Source: Anaerotignum propionicum DSM 1682
Lineage (GTDB): Bacteria > Bacillota > Clostridia > Lachnospirales > Anaerotignaceae
NCBI RefSeq assembly: GCF_001561955.1
Contig: NZ_CP014223.1
Coordinates: 1,302,001-1,366,000 of the forward strand
Length of the DNA stretch: 64,000 nt
Direction of reading: 5' to 3'
Under the pieces are notes generated by a model. It was not told the origin of the DNA, searched no databases, and saw only the letters and a program-made list of their open reading frames with translations. Of this stretch, positions 25,762 through 34,632 are shown piece by piece. Numbering within the stretch: the stretch's first letter is position 1; the number at the start of each line of letters is the position of its first letter. The position numbers and the translations under genes are program-made.

Positions 25762-27228
25762 ATGTCTGGAGATACGATGCTGTTGCTTCCGGTAATTCTG
25801 CCGTTTATCGCAGGAATAATAATCGGTTTTATAAATAATGAAAAGCAACGAAATAGGACGGTTTTTGTAACAATTGCTGTAGAACTGGCTTTGGTTCTTT
25901 ATGTGGCAATGGGAGAAAGTTCCCTAACAGTATGGAACATGACAGATAGGCTTTCTATTGCCTATCATATAGATGGAATTGCCAGATATTTTGCGGTTCT
26001 AATTTGTGTAATATGGCTTTTGGCCGCGGTTTTTTCCATGGAGTATATGAAACATGAGAATAAGCCTGCACGTTTTTTTATGTTTTATGTAATGTCTTTA
26101 AGTGCACTGGTTAGCCTATGTTTTTCAGCCAATATGATGACAATGTATTTTTCATATGAGCTTATGACCCTGTTAACGTTCCCTCTGGTGATTCATTCCC
26201 AAGAGCCACAATCAGTAAGAGCAGGCATGAAATATTTGGGATATTCTATTTTTGGTGCAGGCCTTGGTCTTTTGGGATTCTTCTTCCTGAATACCTATTG
26301 CATCACCACAGAATTTGCTCCTGGTGGAACGCTAAACATGGTCCTTATTGCAGGGAATGAAAATCTTTTACTTTCTGTATTCTTTCTAATGGCAGTTGGT
26401 TTTGGCTGCAAGGCAGGTATGTTTCCCCTACATGCATGGTTGCCTACCGCCCATCCGGTTGCACCGTCACCGGCATCAGCAGTACTTTCGGGTATTATTA
26501 CAAAAGGCGGTATAATCTGTATTATTCGTGTAACGTTTTATCTGTTTGGTGCGGATTTTATCAGAGGTTCATGGGCACAAACGGCGGTGCTGGTTTTATC
26601 CTTAATCACGATTTTTATGGGTTCTATGCTGGCCTATAAAGAAAAGATTTTGAAAAAAAGATTGGCATATTCCACGGTGAGTCAGGTTTCATACGTAATT
26701 TTCGGCTTAATGTTGCTTACCCCAGTTGGGTTTACAGGAGCATTACTGCAGGTTGCATTTCATGCAGTGGCGAAAAACATACTGTTCCTTTGCGCCGGCG
26801 CAATCATCTACAAAAAAGGGTGTACCCTCGTGGAAGAACTGCGGGGAATTGGAAAAGAAATGCCCATTGTGATGGGGTGCTTTACCATTGCCTCCTTGTC
26901 TCTTGTAGGTATTCCACCTATGGGTGGTTTTGTGAGCAAATGGTTTTTGGCTCAAGGTGCATTAGGTTCTTCGGTAGGCACCCTTGCAATTGTTGGTGTG
27001 GCAATCCTAATGGTTAGTGCGCTGTTAACAGCCGGATATTTGTTTTCCATAGTGATGGATGGTTTTTTCCCGGGAAATACATTTAACTATTCTGCCGTTC
27101 AAAAAAGAGAACCGAATTATTTGATGACAATTCCTTTGTTAATTTTATCAATAGCAGTTGTTTTTTTTGGTATTTTTCCAAACTGTTTAGAAATTTTCAT
27201 TAACAATATAAGCGGCGTAATTTTTTAG
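25762..27228 (+). CDS. Antiporter-like subunit, second NuoL/M/N-family copy
   Basis: 488 residues, about 14 transmembrane helices. Conserved features: glutamate in FSYELMTLLTFPLV, and GCKAGMFPLHAWLPTAHP followed by APSPASAVLSGIITKGG. That is the textbook discontinuous-helix motif of proton-pumping subunits. Similar in length to the next gene, with which it looks like an old duplication. GAGGTGATAAA is the ribosome site. It probably carries its own proton or cation channel within the complex. Confidence 0.87.
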   Translation: MSGDTMLLLPVILPFIAGIIIGFINNEKQRNRTVFVTIAVELALVLYVAMGESSLTVWNMTDRLSIAYHIDGIARYFAVLICVIWLLAAVFSMEYMKHENKPARFFMFYVMSLSALVSLCFSANMMTMYFSYELMTLLTFPLVIHSQEPQSVRAGMKYLGYSIFGAGLGLLGFFFLNTYCITTEFAPGGTLNMVLIAGNENLLLSVFFLMAVGFGCKAGMFPLHAWLPTAHPVAPSPASAVLSGIITKGGIICIIRVTFYLFGADFIRGSWAQTAVLVLSLITIFMGSMLAYKEKILKKRLAYSTVSQVSYVIFGLMLLTPVGFTGALLQVAFHAVAKNILFLCAGAIIYKKGCTLVEELRGIGKEMPIVMGCFTIASLSLVGIPPMGGFVSKWFLAQGALGSSVGTLAIVGVAILMVSALLTAGYLFSIVMDGFFPGNTFNYSAVQKREPNYLMTIPLLILSIAVVFFGIFPNCLEIFINNISGVIF

Positions 27229-27244
27229 GAAAGGGTGGGACGTT

Positions 27245-28723
27245 ATGGATAAATTTGCAACGATCTTACCGGTGATCTTTCCGATCATAGCAGGTGTTGC
27301 GCTGCTGCCGGTAAAGTTTAGTAACAGAAAGCAAAGGGAAATTTGGGTTTTCTCAATCACAATTTTAAATACAATTTTTGCCCTCTATGCAATTTATTTT
27401 GCGGATGCGGGTGTAGTGACTTTAATACGTTTTAGTGAGAAGCTGTCTTTGACAATGCACATTGATGGTCTGTCAAAGGTTTTTGCCACTATGGTTTCTA
27501 TTTTATGGGTGATTACTACGGTTTACGCTTTTGAGTATATGACCCATGAAGGCAGAGAGGACAAATTTTTTGCCTTTTTCACAATGACCTATGGTGTAGT
27601 TTTGGGCGTTGCTTTTTCAGGCAATTTCCTTACCATGTATCTTTTTTATGAGTTTTTAACATTGGCGACCCTTCCGTTGGTTATGCACGCTATGGATAAT
27701 AAAGCTAGGCACGCAGGGAAAACATACATTTTTTATATGATGTTCGGTGCAGCGCTGGCATTTATCGGTTTTGTATTTTTATACTGCTACGGTGATGGAC
27801 TGGAATTTACTTATGGCGGTGTGTTGATTCCCGAAATGATTAGAGGGAACGAACAAACTTTGCAAATTGTATTTTTAGCTGCATTTTTTGGTTTTGGTGT
27901 TAAGGCTTCTGTTTTACCTTTTTATCGTTGGCTGCCAAAGGCCTCTGTTGCACCAACACCGGTTACTGCATTGCTCCATGCGGTTGCTGTTGTGAAATCC
28001 GGCATTTTTGCAATTGTCCGTTTGATTTATTTTAGCTTTGGCACAGATTATCTTATCGGTAGCTGGGCTCAAAATGTTATTTTGATTGCCACGGCGATTA
28101 CCATTGTATTCGGTTCCACCCTAGCCTTGAGAATGCCTCATATTAAAAGGCGCTTTGCCTATTCTACGATTTCAAATCTTTCGTATATTGTATTTGGTGC
28201 GGCTTTGATGACGCCAGCAGGGCTTACAGCAGGGCTTTTGCATATGATTTATCATGCTGTAATTAAAATAACGCTGTTCTTTACTGCTGGTGCTATTTTA
28301 TACAAGACCCATAGAGAGTATTTATATGAAATTGAAGGCTTTGGCAGGCTTATGCCTATCACCTTCTTAAGCATGGCACTAACAGGGATTAGTTTGGTGG
28401 GTATACCGCCTTTTGCAGGCTTCCATAGCAAGTGGGCCTTGGCTACAGCGGCAGTACAATCGGAAAACCCTATGGCTTATTTTGGCATTGTGGCGCTGAT
28501 TATTTCTGCGGTTTTAACGGCACTGTATATCCTTTATGTACTTGTGCGTGCGTATTTCCCAAGAAAACGAGAGTATCCCGCGGGATATTATGACCATGTT
28601 TCTGATCCCAATGCATATATGACGGTTCCCCTCATTATGCTGACAATTATTACAGTTTTAATCGGATTGTTTCCCTCGAACCTTCTTTCTGTATTAGAGA
28701 AGGTTGCGACAGGAATTATTTAA
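27245..28723 (+). CDS. Antiporter-like subunit, third NuoL/M/N-family copy
   Basis: 492 residues with the family pattern: FYEFLTLATLPLVMHA with the channel glutamate, and VKASVLPFYRWLPKASVAPTP then LLHAVAVVKSG. The usual HAWLP is YRWLP here and a histidine-plus-lysine pair (HAVAVVKSG) follows, a variant also found in hydrogenase-linked members of the family. AAAGGGTGGGACGTT precedes the ATG. The gap to the gene before is 16 nt and to the gene after 18 nt. Confidence 0.87.
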   Translation: MDKFATILPVIFPIIAGVALLPVKFSNRKQREIWVFSITILNTIFALYAIYFADAGVVTLIRFSEKLSLTMHIDGLSKVFATMVSILWVITTVYAFEYMTHEGREDKFFAFFTMTYGVVLGVAFSGNFLTMYLFYEFLTLATLPLVMHAMDNKARHAGKTYIFYMMFGAALAFIGFVFLYCYGDGLEFTYGGVLIPEMIRGNEQTLQIVFLAAFFGFGVKASVLPFYRWLPKASVAPTPVTALLHAVAVVKSGIFAIVRLIYFSFGTDYLIGSWAQNVILIATAITIVFGSTLALRMPHIKRRFAYSTISNLSYIVFGAALMTPAGLTAGLLHMIYHAVIKITLFFTAGAILYKTHREYLYEIEGFGRLMPITFLSMALTGISLVGIPPFAGFHSKWALATAAVQSENPMAYFGIVALIISAVLTALYILYVLVRAYFPRKREYPAGYYDHVSDPNAYMTVPLIMLTIITVLIGLFPSNLLSVLEKVATGII

Positions 28724-28741
28724 GAAAGGAGGAAAACGGAT

Positions 28742-30700
28742 ATGCATCAGAATATACTTTTGCCTTTATTGGTTTTCTTCCCGATGGTGGAGGCTGTTTT
28801 GGGATATGCAATTGGTAGAAAACATAAGGAAACAAGAAATAATTGGGCTTGTTTTGCTACCTTTTTGGTGATGGGTGGTACATTGCTGTTAATTGGGAAG
28901 CATGCCAGCTATTCTTTGCCTGAATTTTGCGGGTTGGGCCTAAACTTTGAAGGGGATGGATTGCGGGTGATTTTAGCAGTGCTGACCTCATCCATCTGGT
29001 TTATTACCACGGTATTTTCCAAGGAATACCTTGCTCACTATCATAACAGAAACAGATACTATTTCTTTATGCTGATGACCCTTGGTGCAACATTGGGCAT
29101 TTTCCTTTCCGCAGATTTATATACTACTTTTATTTTCTTTGAAATGATGTCCTTTACTTCCTTTGTACTGGTGATTCATCAAGAAAGTGATGCAGTAATC
29201 AGGGCGGCACAAAGCTATTTAGGAATTGCCATTATCGGCGGTTTGGTGACGCTAATGGGTCTGTTTATGATGTATCATATGGCAGGGACATTAAATATTG
29301 AGGCCTTAGCAGAATTTATGGCAACACAAGAGGATAAGAGCAAATTTTATATTGTTGGTGGTCTGATTTTATTTGGATTCGCCGCAAAAGCAGGCCTTTT
29401 TCCATTGCACACATGGTTGCCTGAGGCGTATCCTGCGGCACCTACACCTGCCACCACTTTGTTATCTTGTATCTTGTCAAAAGCTGGTATTTTCGGCATT
29501 TTGGTTTTGAGCTGCAAAATATTCCTTTATGATGCAGGCTGGGGCAACTTTGTTTTGCTCCTTGGCGTGATTACTATGGTTACAGGGGCTATTTTGGCTG
29601 TTTTCTCTGTCAATTTGAAAAGAACATTGGCTTGTTCTTCCATGTCTCAAATTGGGTTTGTAACAATAGCCATTGGTATGCAAGGTCTACTGGGCTCTCA
29701 TAATGCTTTGGCTGCAGGAGGAACCATTCTTCATATTGTGAATCACTCTTTATTGAAGTTGGTATTATTCCTATCTGCTGGCGTAATTTACATGAATTTG
29801 CAAAAGCTTAACCTCAATGAAATCAGAGGCTGGGGAAAAGATAAACCTCTTTTGAAGTTTATCTTTCTTATGGGTGTGTTAGGTATCACGGGTATTCCTT
29901 TTTGGAATGGGTATATCAGCAAAACCTTAATTCATGAAAGCATTGTGGAATATATTGAGCTGTTGCATGAAGCAGGACAGTCTACGATTTATATGCAATC
30001 CGTTGAATGGATTTTCCTATTTTCAGGTGGGTTGACGTTGGCATATATGACAAAAATCTTTGTGGCTATCTTTGTGGAAACAAATCCTTATGCCAACAGT
30101 TGTTATCCTTCTAGGAAAGGGGATTATTTAAGCAAAGTATCCGGAATTATTTTGACCCTATGCGCAGTGGCTTTACCCATTGTGGGTATTTTCCCTTATT
30201 TAACAGCAGATAAAATTGCTGATGCCAGTTATCATTTTATGGGTGCCCATGCGCCAGAACACGTAGTGCAATATTTTGCTTGGGTGAATGTTAAGGGTGC
30301 TGTAGTTTCAGTTGGGATTGGGGCTTTGGTCTATCTTCTCTTTATTCGAAAAGTACTTATGGAGAGGGATCATAATGGAAATTTAGTTTATATTGACCGC
30401 TGGCCAAAGGGACTTAACTTGGAAAATAGAATTTATCGCCCTGTTTTGTTAAAAATCCTTCCCTTCATTGGTGCCTTTTTTGCCCGTATTGCAGGTTCTT
30501 TGACGGATGGCGTGATTTCCATCTTGCGTATGGCAATTTTTAATGATGACAGTGGTAGAGTTGTTCCCCCCGAGGATCGTTATTTCTCTGCTTATACTGA
30601 TGAGGAGACGGATAAAATTGTGTATGGTGAGGGCTTTGCAAAAAGTTTACTCATGATTGGCGTTGGCCTTGCTGTGGCAATGCTTTATATATTATTTTAA
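28742..30700 (+). CDS. Antiporter-like subunit, fourth copy, NuoL-like with long C-terminus
   Basis: 652 residues, the largest member. The core has FFEMMSFTSFVLVIHQ, GFAAKAGLFPLHTWLPEAYPAAPTPATTLLS and, later, the HSLLKLVLFLSAG lysine region. The extra 150 residues after about 500 include a long helix and a last transmembrane segment, as in NuoL or MrpA, which brace the complex. AAAGGAGGAAAA precedes the ATG. The last gene of the operon; a terminator follows. No hydrogenase or electron-transfer subunits are present, so a cation/proton antiporter is the simplest reading. Confidence 0.87.
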   Translation: MHQNILLPLLVFFPMVEAVLGYAIGRKHKETRNNWACFATFLVMGGTLLLIGKHASYSLPEFCGLGLNFEGDGLRVILAVLTSSIWFITTVFSKEYLAHYHNRNRYYFFMLMTLGATLGIFLSADLYTTFIFFEMMSFTSFVLVIHQESDAVIRAAQSYLGIAIIGGLVTLMGLFMMYHMAGTLNIEALAEFMATQEDKSKFYIVGGLILFGFAAKAGLFPLHTWLPEAYPAAPTPATTLLSCILSKAGIFGILVLSCKIFLYDAGWGNFVLLLGVITMVTGAILAVFSVNLKRTLACSSMSQIGFVTIAIGMQGLLGSHNALAAGGTILHIVNHSLLKLVLFLSAGVIYMNLQKLNLNEIRGWGKDKPLLKFIFLMGVLGITGIPFWNGYISKTLIHESIVEYIELLHEAGQSTIYMQSVEWIFLFSGGLTLAYMTKIFVAIFVETNPYANSCYPSRKGDYLSKVSGIILTLCAVALPIVGIFPYLTADKIADASYHFMGAHAPEHVVQYFAWVNVKGAVVSVGIGALVYLLFIRKVLMERDHNGNLVYIDRWPKGLNLENRIYRPVLLKILPFIGAFFARIAGSLTDGVISILRMAIFNDDSGRVVPPEDRYFSAYTDEETDKIVYGEGFAKSLLMIGVGLAVAMLYILF

Positions 30701-30748
30701 AATGTTCAATCTTTTGCTGAAAAAGCAAAGGAACTTTCAAATGAATAA

Positions 30749-30786
30749 AAAGGTTGTATCAAAATATGATACGACCTTTCTTTATT
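30749..30786 (+). terminator. Terminator of the Mrp-type operon
   Basis: AAAGGTTGTATCA and TGATACGACCTTT with a 5-nt loop: a 13-bp stem with one G-T pair, then CTTTATTT. Confidence 0.8.
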
Positions 30787-30814
30787 TGACATGGGGAATG
30801 AAATTGGTTAGAAT
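30786..30814 (+). promoter_or_regulatory. Promoter of apbE
   Basis: TTGACA, a 17-bp spacer and TAGAAT, 39 nt before the apbE start; AAGGAG is the ribosome site. Confidence 0.75.
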
Positions 30815-30852
30815 GTAGAAAGAAACAAGTAGTGGGCAAGGAGAACTGATAA

Positions 30853-31932
30853 ATGAAAAGAAAAATAGCAATGGCAATCCTACTGTGCTTTACATTTAGT
30901 TTTGCTACTGGGTGTGCAGAAAAGCGAGATGAAGCCCAGAACATGCTAAACAAACATGCAGAGGCAAACCTGCATGAAATGACAACATTTTCCATGGACA
31001 CTGTGATGCAATTTACCATATACCATGAAAATGGTGAAGAAATTTTAACAGATGCGGAGCAGGAAATACGCAGGCTGGAAAGATTATTTTCTGTAACTTT
31101 GGAAGACAGTGAGATTTCCAAATTGAATGCACAGTCAGGTTTAGATTCAGTTAAGCTTTCTGCGGATACAGAAGAGGTATTGAAGCATGGAAAGGAAATT
31201 GGAGAGCTGACGAATCAAGCATTCGATATTGCCATATCACCGGTGGTAAAAGCATGGGGCTTTACCACTGATGGTGAGAAGCATGTTCCGGCGCAGGAAA
31301 CCTTGGAAAACCTTCTGCCATTAACAAATATTGATGATTTAGTGATTGATGAAAATACATCAACCGCTCAATTACTAAAAAAAGGTATGGCGGTTGATTT
31401 AGGTGGAATTGCAAAGGGATATGCCTCTGATAAAGTTGCGGCATTATTGAAAGAAAAAGGTGTAACCAGTGGTTTATTTTCTTTGGGTGGCAATATTGGT
31501 GCTATCGGAACGAAGCCAAACGGCGAAAATTGGAAGGTAGCCATCGAAAATCCTTTAAATGCCAATGATTATGTAGGATTACTCGCCATTCAGGATTGTT
31601 TCGTCATAACTTCTGGTGGCTATCAACGCTATTTTGAGGAAAAAGGAAAACGTTATCATCACATAATTGATTCTAATACTGGGTATCCTGCTGATAGAGG
31701 TCTTTTATCTGTTACCATTATTAGCAAGGATGGTACGAAAGCTGATGGGTTATCAACCGCGTTGTTTGTTATGGGCTTAGATAAAGCTGTGCAGCTATGG
31801 CGAAGCAGTAACGACTTTGAAGCGGTTTTTGTAACAGAGGATGGGCGCGTGATTGCCACAGAGGGTGCGGCGAACATTTTTACTTTTGAAGGTAGAGATA
31901 ATGACTTTAAGTTTGAAACAGTGGAAAGATGA
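30853..31932 (+). CDS. apbE: FAD:protein FMN transferase ApbE, lipoprotein
   Basis: Attaches FMN covalently to Thr/Ser of target proteins such as RnfG/RnfD or NqrB/NqrC subunits, outside the membrane. 359 residues. The signal peptide ends at a lipobox-like ATGC (C21). Family motifs: TTFSMDTVMQF, the substrate loop VKAWGF, VDLGGIAKGYASDK, the FAD/Mg site SLGGNIGAIG, SGGYQRYFEE, and the C-terminal DGLSTALFVMG metal site. It follows the cation-antiporter operon but has its own promoter. No Rnf or Nqr genes are in the window, so its target is unknown. Confidence 0.93.
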   Translation: MKRKIAMAILLCFTFSFATGCAEKRDEAQNMLNKHAEANLHEMTTFSMDTVMQFTIYHENGEEILTDAEQEIRRLERLFSVTLEDSEISKLNAQSGLDSVKLSADTEEVLKHGKEIGELTNQAFDIAISPVVKAWGFTTDGEKHVPAQETLENLLPLTNIDDLVIDENTSTAQLLKKGMAVDLGGIAKGYASDKVAALLKEKGVTSGLFSLGGNIGAIGTKPNGENWKVAIENPLNANDYVGLLAIQDCFVITSGGYQRYFEEKGKRYHHIIDSNTGYPADRGLLSVTIISKDGTKADGLSTALFVMGLDKAVQLWRSSNDFEAVFVTEDGRVIATEGAANIFTFEGRDNDFKFETVER

Positions 31933-31943
31933 GGAGGGGTACA

Positions 31944-32240
31944 ATGAGAAGAATTAAAGAATTTTTGGAAAGCTTTATTGTAGAATTTGATTGGAAAGAT
32001 ATCACTATTTTTAAGCTTTGCCTCACTGCCTTTGGGATAATGATTGGAATTTCTTTACCCAGAAAAAATAAAAAAGCGATATTAGCAGCGAGTGGGGCAG
32101 TGTTTATTGTATCAACAATCCTTTTGTTTTGTGGATTATTTGACGTTTCATGCCCATTTTGCCAAAAGGAAGAAGAATTTGATTTTGATGACGATGATGA
32201 AAACGGATTAGTCATGAAAATAAGTGCGGCAGACGAGTAA
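31944..32240 (+). CDS. Small two-helix membrane protein co-transcribed with apbE
   Basis: 98 residues. The start is the ATG at 31944 because GAGGAGGGG lies just upstream; an ATG overlapping the apbE stop has no site. Two hydrophobic segments (about 24-40 and 48-68) are followed by CPFCQKEEEFDFDDDDE, a Cys pair and an acidic tail. I do not recognise a named family. It is translated with apbE (11 nt apart) and ends at a strong terminator, suggesting a role linked to ApbE or its target. Confidence 0.65.
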   Translation: MRRIKEFLESFIVEFDWKDITIFKLCLTAFGIMIGISLPRKNKKAILAASGAVFIVSTILLFCGLFDVSCPFCQKEEEFDFDDDDENGLVMKISAADE

Positions 32241-32246
32241 AATGAT

Positions 32247-32290
32247 AAAGGCTGTAAGGACTTAGATTGCTTAGTTCTTACAGCCTTTTT
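32247..32290 (+). terminator. Terminator of apbE operon
   Basis: AAAGGCTGTAAGGACT and AGTTCTTACAGCCTTTTT form a 16-bp stem with one G-T pair, then T's. Confidence 0.85.
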
Positions 32291-32341
32291 ATCAGCAGTC
32301 GGCATCTTGCAACGGAGATTTCAATAAGAAAAAGAAAAATG

Positions 32342-32367
32342 AAAGCCGATTATTCATCGGCTTTTTT
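32342..32367 (+). terminator. Second terminator hairpin before tetR
   Basis: AAAGCCGAT, TATTC loop, ATCGGCTTTTTT: a 9-bp stem with a T-run, insulating the tetR promoter. Confidence 0.7.
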
Positions 32368-32379
32368 ATGTTTTAGCGC

Positions 32380-32435
32380 TTGACAATAACTGAAAGACAA
32401 TATATATTTAAAAAGTAAACTAATAGTATACTTTT
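32380..32435 (+). promoter_or_regulatory. tetR promoter and palindromic operator
   Basis: TTGACA (32380), a 17-bp spacer and TATATT (32403). Directly downstream, AAAAGTAAACTA (32411-32422), one base, and TAGTATACTTTT (32424-32435) form a 25-bp palindrome with 11 of 12 matching pairs. It lies at the transcription start, as expected for autorepression by the TetR protein encoded 11 nt further on. Confidence 0.75.
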
Positions 32436-32446
32436 GCGGAGGTTGT

Positions 32447-33055
32447 ATGGAACGAAATAAGAAAAAAGAATACATTCAAGATGCAATTATCGATGGGATT
32501 TTTTCTTTACTTTTAGAAAAAAACTGGGCAAGCTTGTCTAGCAATGAAATATGTGAGGAAGCCGGCGTCAGTAAAAGAACTTTATACGCCTATTTTCATA
32601 GTCAAGATGAGATGTATTTAGAATTGGTAAAAAGAAGTTTTGAACGAATGAATGTTGCCATGGGTGATGCCATGACACAAAAGGTTTGCGCTTTTGACAA
32701 AATCATTTACTTAGGTGAGGCATACATAAAGTTTATGCTGGAAAATCCAAGAGAGGGCGCATTAATCCTTGGATTTGATGAAAAAAGGTATGAGAATCAG
32801 TATGAGAAACAAGTAAATGAAATTCATTTGATTGCAAATCAATATGAATTGATGCATTTATTTCGAGAATTGAATTTGAATACCACGGTATTTGACGGAA
32901 ATCTGGCAGTTTTTTTATGGGCACATATTCAAGGTATTGCTCAGTTACTCCACAGCAAAGGGAAATGGATGGAGGAATATTATGGTGTTTCCATTGAGAA
33001 TATTATTGAAGGGCAAATGAAGCTAACAAGACAGATGCTTGGAGGATTAAAATGA
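32447..33055 (+). CDS. TetR/AcrR family regulator
   Basis: 202 residues. The N-terminal helix-turn-helix shows LSSNEICEEAGVSKRTLYAYFHSQDEM (residues about 26-52); the C-terminal part is the ligand domain without a recognisable subgroup. GCGGAGG lies 6 nt before the ATG. A strong palindrome sits between promoter and start, so it very probably represses its own operon. It overlaps the next gene by 4 nt, making that gene its likely target. The inducing ligand is unknown. Confidence 0.9.
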   Translation: MERNKKKEYIQDAIIDGIFSLLLEKNWASLSSNEICEEAGVSKRTLYAYFHSQDEMYLELVKRSFERMNVAMGDAMTQKVCAFDKIIYLGEAYIKFMLENPREGALILGFDEKRYENQYEKQVNEIHLIANQYELMHLFRELNLNTTVFDGNLAVFLWAHIQGIAQLLHSKGKWMEEYYGVSIENIIEGQMKLTRQMLGGLK

Positions 33056-34167
33056 GTAGGAGAAAAAGAATGATAATTATTGTATTTTTATCAGCAATTG
33101 CAATTGTAATTTTTGGTATGGCTTCTTGGGATGGAGCCTTTTTGAAAACGAAATACAATATCGGAGAAGATAAGTATGACATTGAAAAAAATATAATGTC
33201 AGAAGAGGAATTTCAACTGATTCGTGGGGGGATTGCATCTTCCAGCAGCCATAATATGCAGCCATGGAAGATAAAAATTCAGGATGAAAATACATTTTCA
33301 TTATATGCGGATATGGATAAAACCTTGCCTATCATTGATCCTGAAAACCAACAGCTTCTTATGAGTTTGGGTACTTTTATAGGTTCGGTTAAGGAAACGG
33401 CAAAGAAGAAAGGATTGGATATGGATGTGCAGTATGCACCCATTTATACAAGTGAAAAGCTAAATCTGATTGCAACATTTCAAATTTTAGGGCAAGCAGA
33501 AAGTAAGGTTGATGGGATTACATCGGCTACCCAAGGGATGAAAAAAGTAACTCCTAAGCTAGAGGAAGAAGTAATTTTAGATTTTATGGAAACTCCTTTA
33601 AAAGGGTATCAAAAGCTTTGGATAATGGAGGAGCAAAAATTACTTCTTCAGGAATACTTGTTAAAAGGTACGATGATTGAAGGGGGAAATCAGAAAGCTA
33701 CGGAAGAACTTTTGCAGATTTTTCGATTTACAAAGTGGGCAAAGAATCAATATAGATATGGTTTATCATTAAATACCATGTCCCCGGCGCTAAGGATGTT
33801 TGTGGAACCCCTAGTAGGAGCCAGTCAGGAATGGGAATGCTTTGGAAAAAATTCTGTCACTGCTTTTAAACAACGATTGAAGAATGAAAAGGCTTATATG
33901 ATCATTTCCCTTGAGAACCCAACACATTCTGACTACATTAGGGTGGGTGAGGCACTTTCTTTCCTTGGACTTCATACAGAAGGGTACACAATAAAACCTG
34001 CTGTTCAGCTGATGGAACCATTAGAAGGGATGAATGAGGTCTACAGTGAAATGAAAGAAACTTTTGGTATTCAAGGAGAGGTTATGCTAATCCTTGGTTT
34101 TACAGAAAGAGGAACAGGCTATCATGATTCTGTACGCCACCAAGTTATGGATATCATTATACAATAA
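33052..34167 (+). CDS. Membrane-anchored nitroreductase-like protein (Acg-like)
   Basis: 371 residues. An N-terminal transmembrane anchor (about 6-24) is followed by a nitroreductase-fold region with GGIASSSSHNMQPWKI, the FMN phosphate/ribose-binding motif seen in nitroreductases and in Acg-family proteins. The C-terminal half has the weakly conserved second lobe and ILGFTERGTGYH. The start codon overlaps tetR (ATGA), so it is regulated with it. Length and N-terminal anchor differ from soluble nitroreductases (about 200 residues). A redox or detoxification role is inferred. Confidence 0.7.
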   Translation: MSRRKRMIIIVFLSAIAIVIFGMASWDGAFLKTKYNIGEDKYDIEKNIMSEEEFQLIRGGIASSSSHNMQPWKIKIQDENTFSLYADMDKTLPIIDPENQQLLMSLGTFIGSVKETAKKKGLDMDVQYAPIYTSEKLNLIATFQILGQAESKVDGITSATQGMKKVTPKLEEEVILDFMETPLKGYQKLWIMEEQKLLLQEYLLKGTMIEGGNQKATEELLQIFRFTKWAKNQYRYGLSLNTMSPALRMFVEPLVGASQEWECFGKNSVTAFKQRLKNEKAYMIISLENPTHSDYIRVGEALSFLGLHTEGYTIKPAVQLMEPLEGMNEVYSEMKETFGIQGEVMLILGFTERGTGYHDSVRHQVMDIIIQ

Positions 34168-34209
34168 TCCCTTCTTTTAAATGATGGAAGTCATAAGAAA
34201 AGGAACTAG

Positions 34210-34232
34210 AGCAGACAAAAGTCTGCTTTTTT
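34210..34232 (+). terminator. Terminator after the nitroreductase-like gene
   Basis: AGCAGAC, 4-nt loop, GTCTGCTTTTTT: a 7-bp stem with T-run. The rest of 34233-34632 is AT-rich, with no gene visible. Confidence 0.75.
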
Positions 34233-34632
34233 CTATAAAGACAAGGCGAAGCTGTTTAAGCAACAATTCTGATATGTATCATTTTATTAATGGGGTAAAA
34301 CATTTCATTTAGAAGACTATTTCTTTTTATATAAAAAATATATGTTCCAATTAAATTAGATTAAGGGAATTCTAAATAAAAAATATATTCTGGATTTTCC
34401 ACAAATTTTATAGTAAAATAACTGAGGATCTACTGTGAAAAAATAAGTCATAACGTGTTCTAAAGAATGATAAGCATGGCCAACCATGAAATAGGATTAT
34501 TTTTGTGCTTAAGAGCTTTGGATACATATATCCCCTTCAGAATGCCCCATATGTAGATTATGTTTGATTAAAAGTGAATGGTTGTAATATAGCTGCATCG
34601 GGTTTTAAAATATTGAAATTGGGGAGCCGAAT

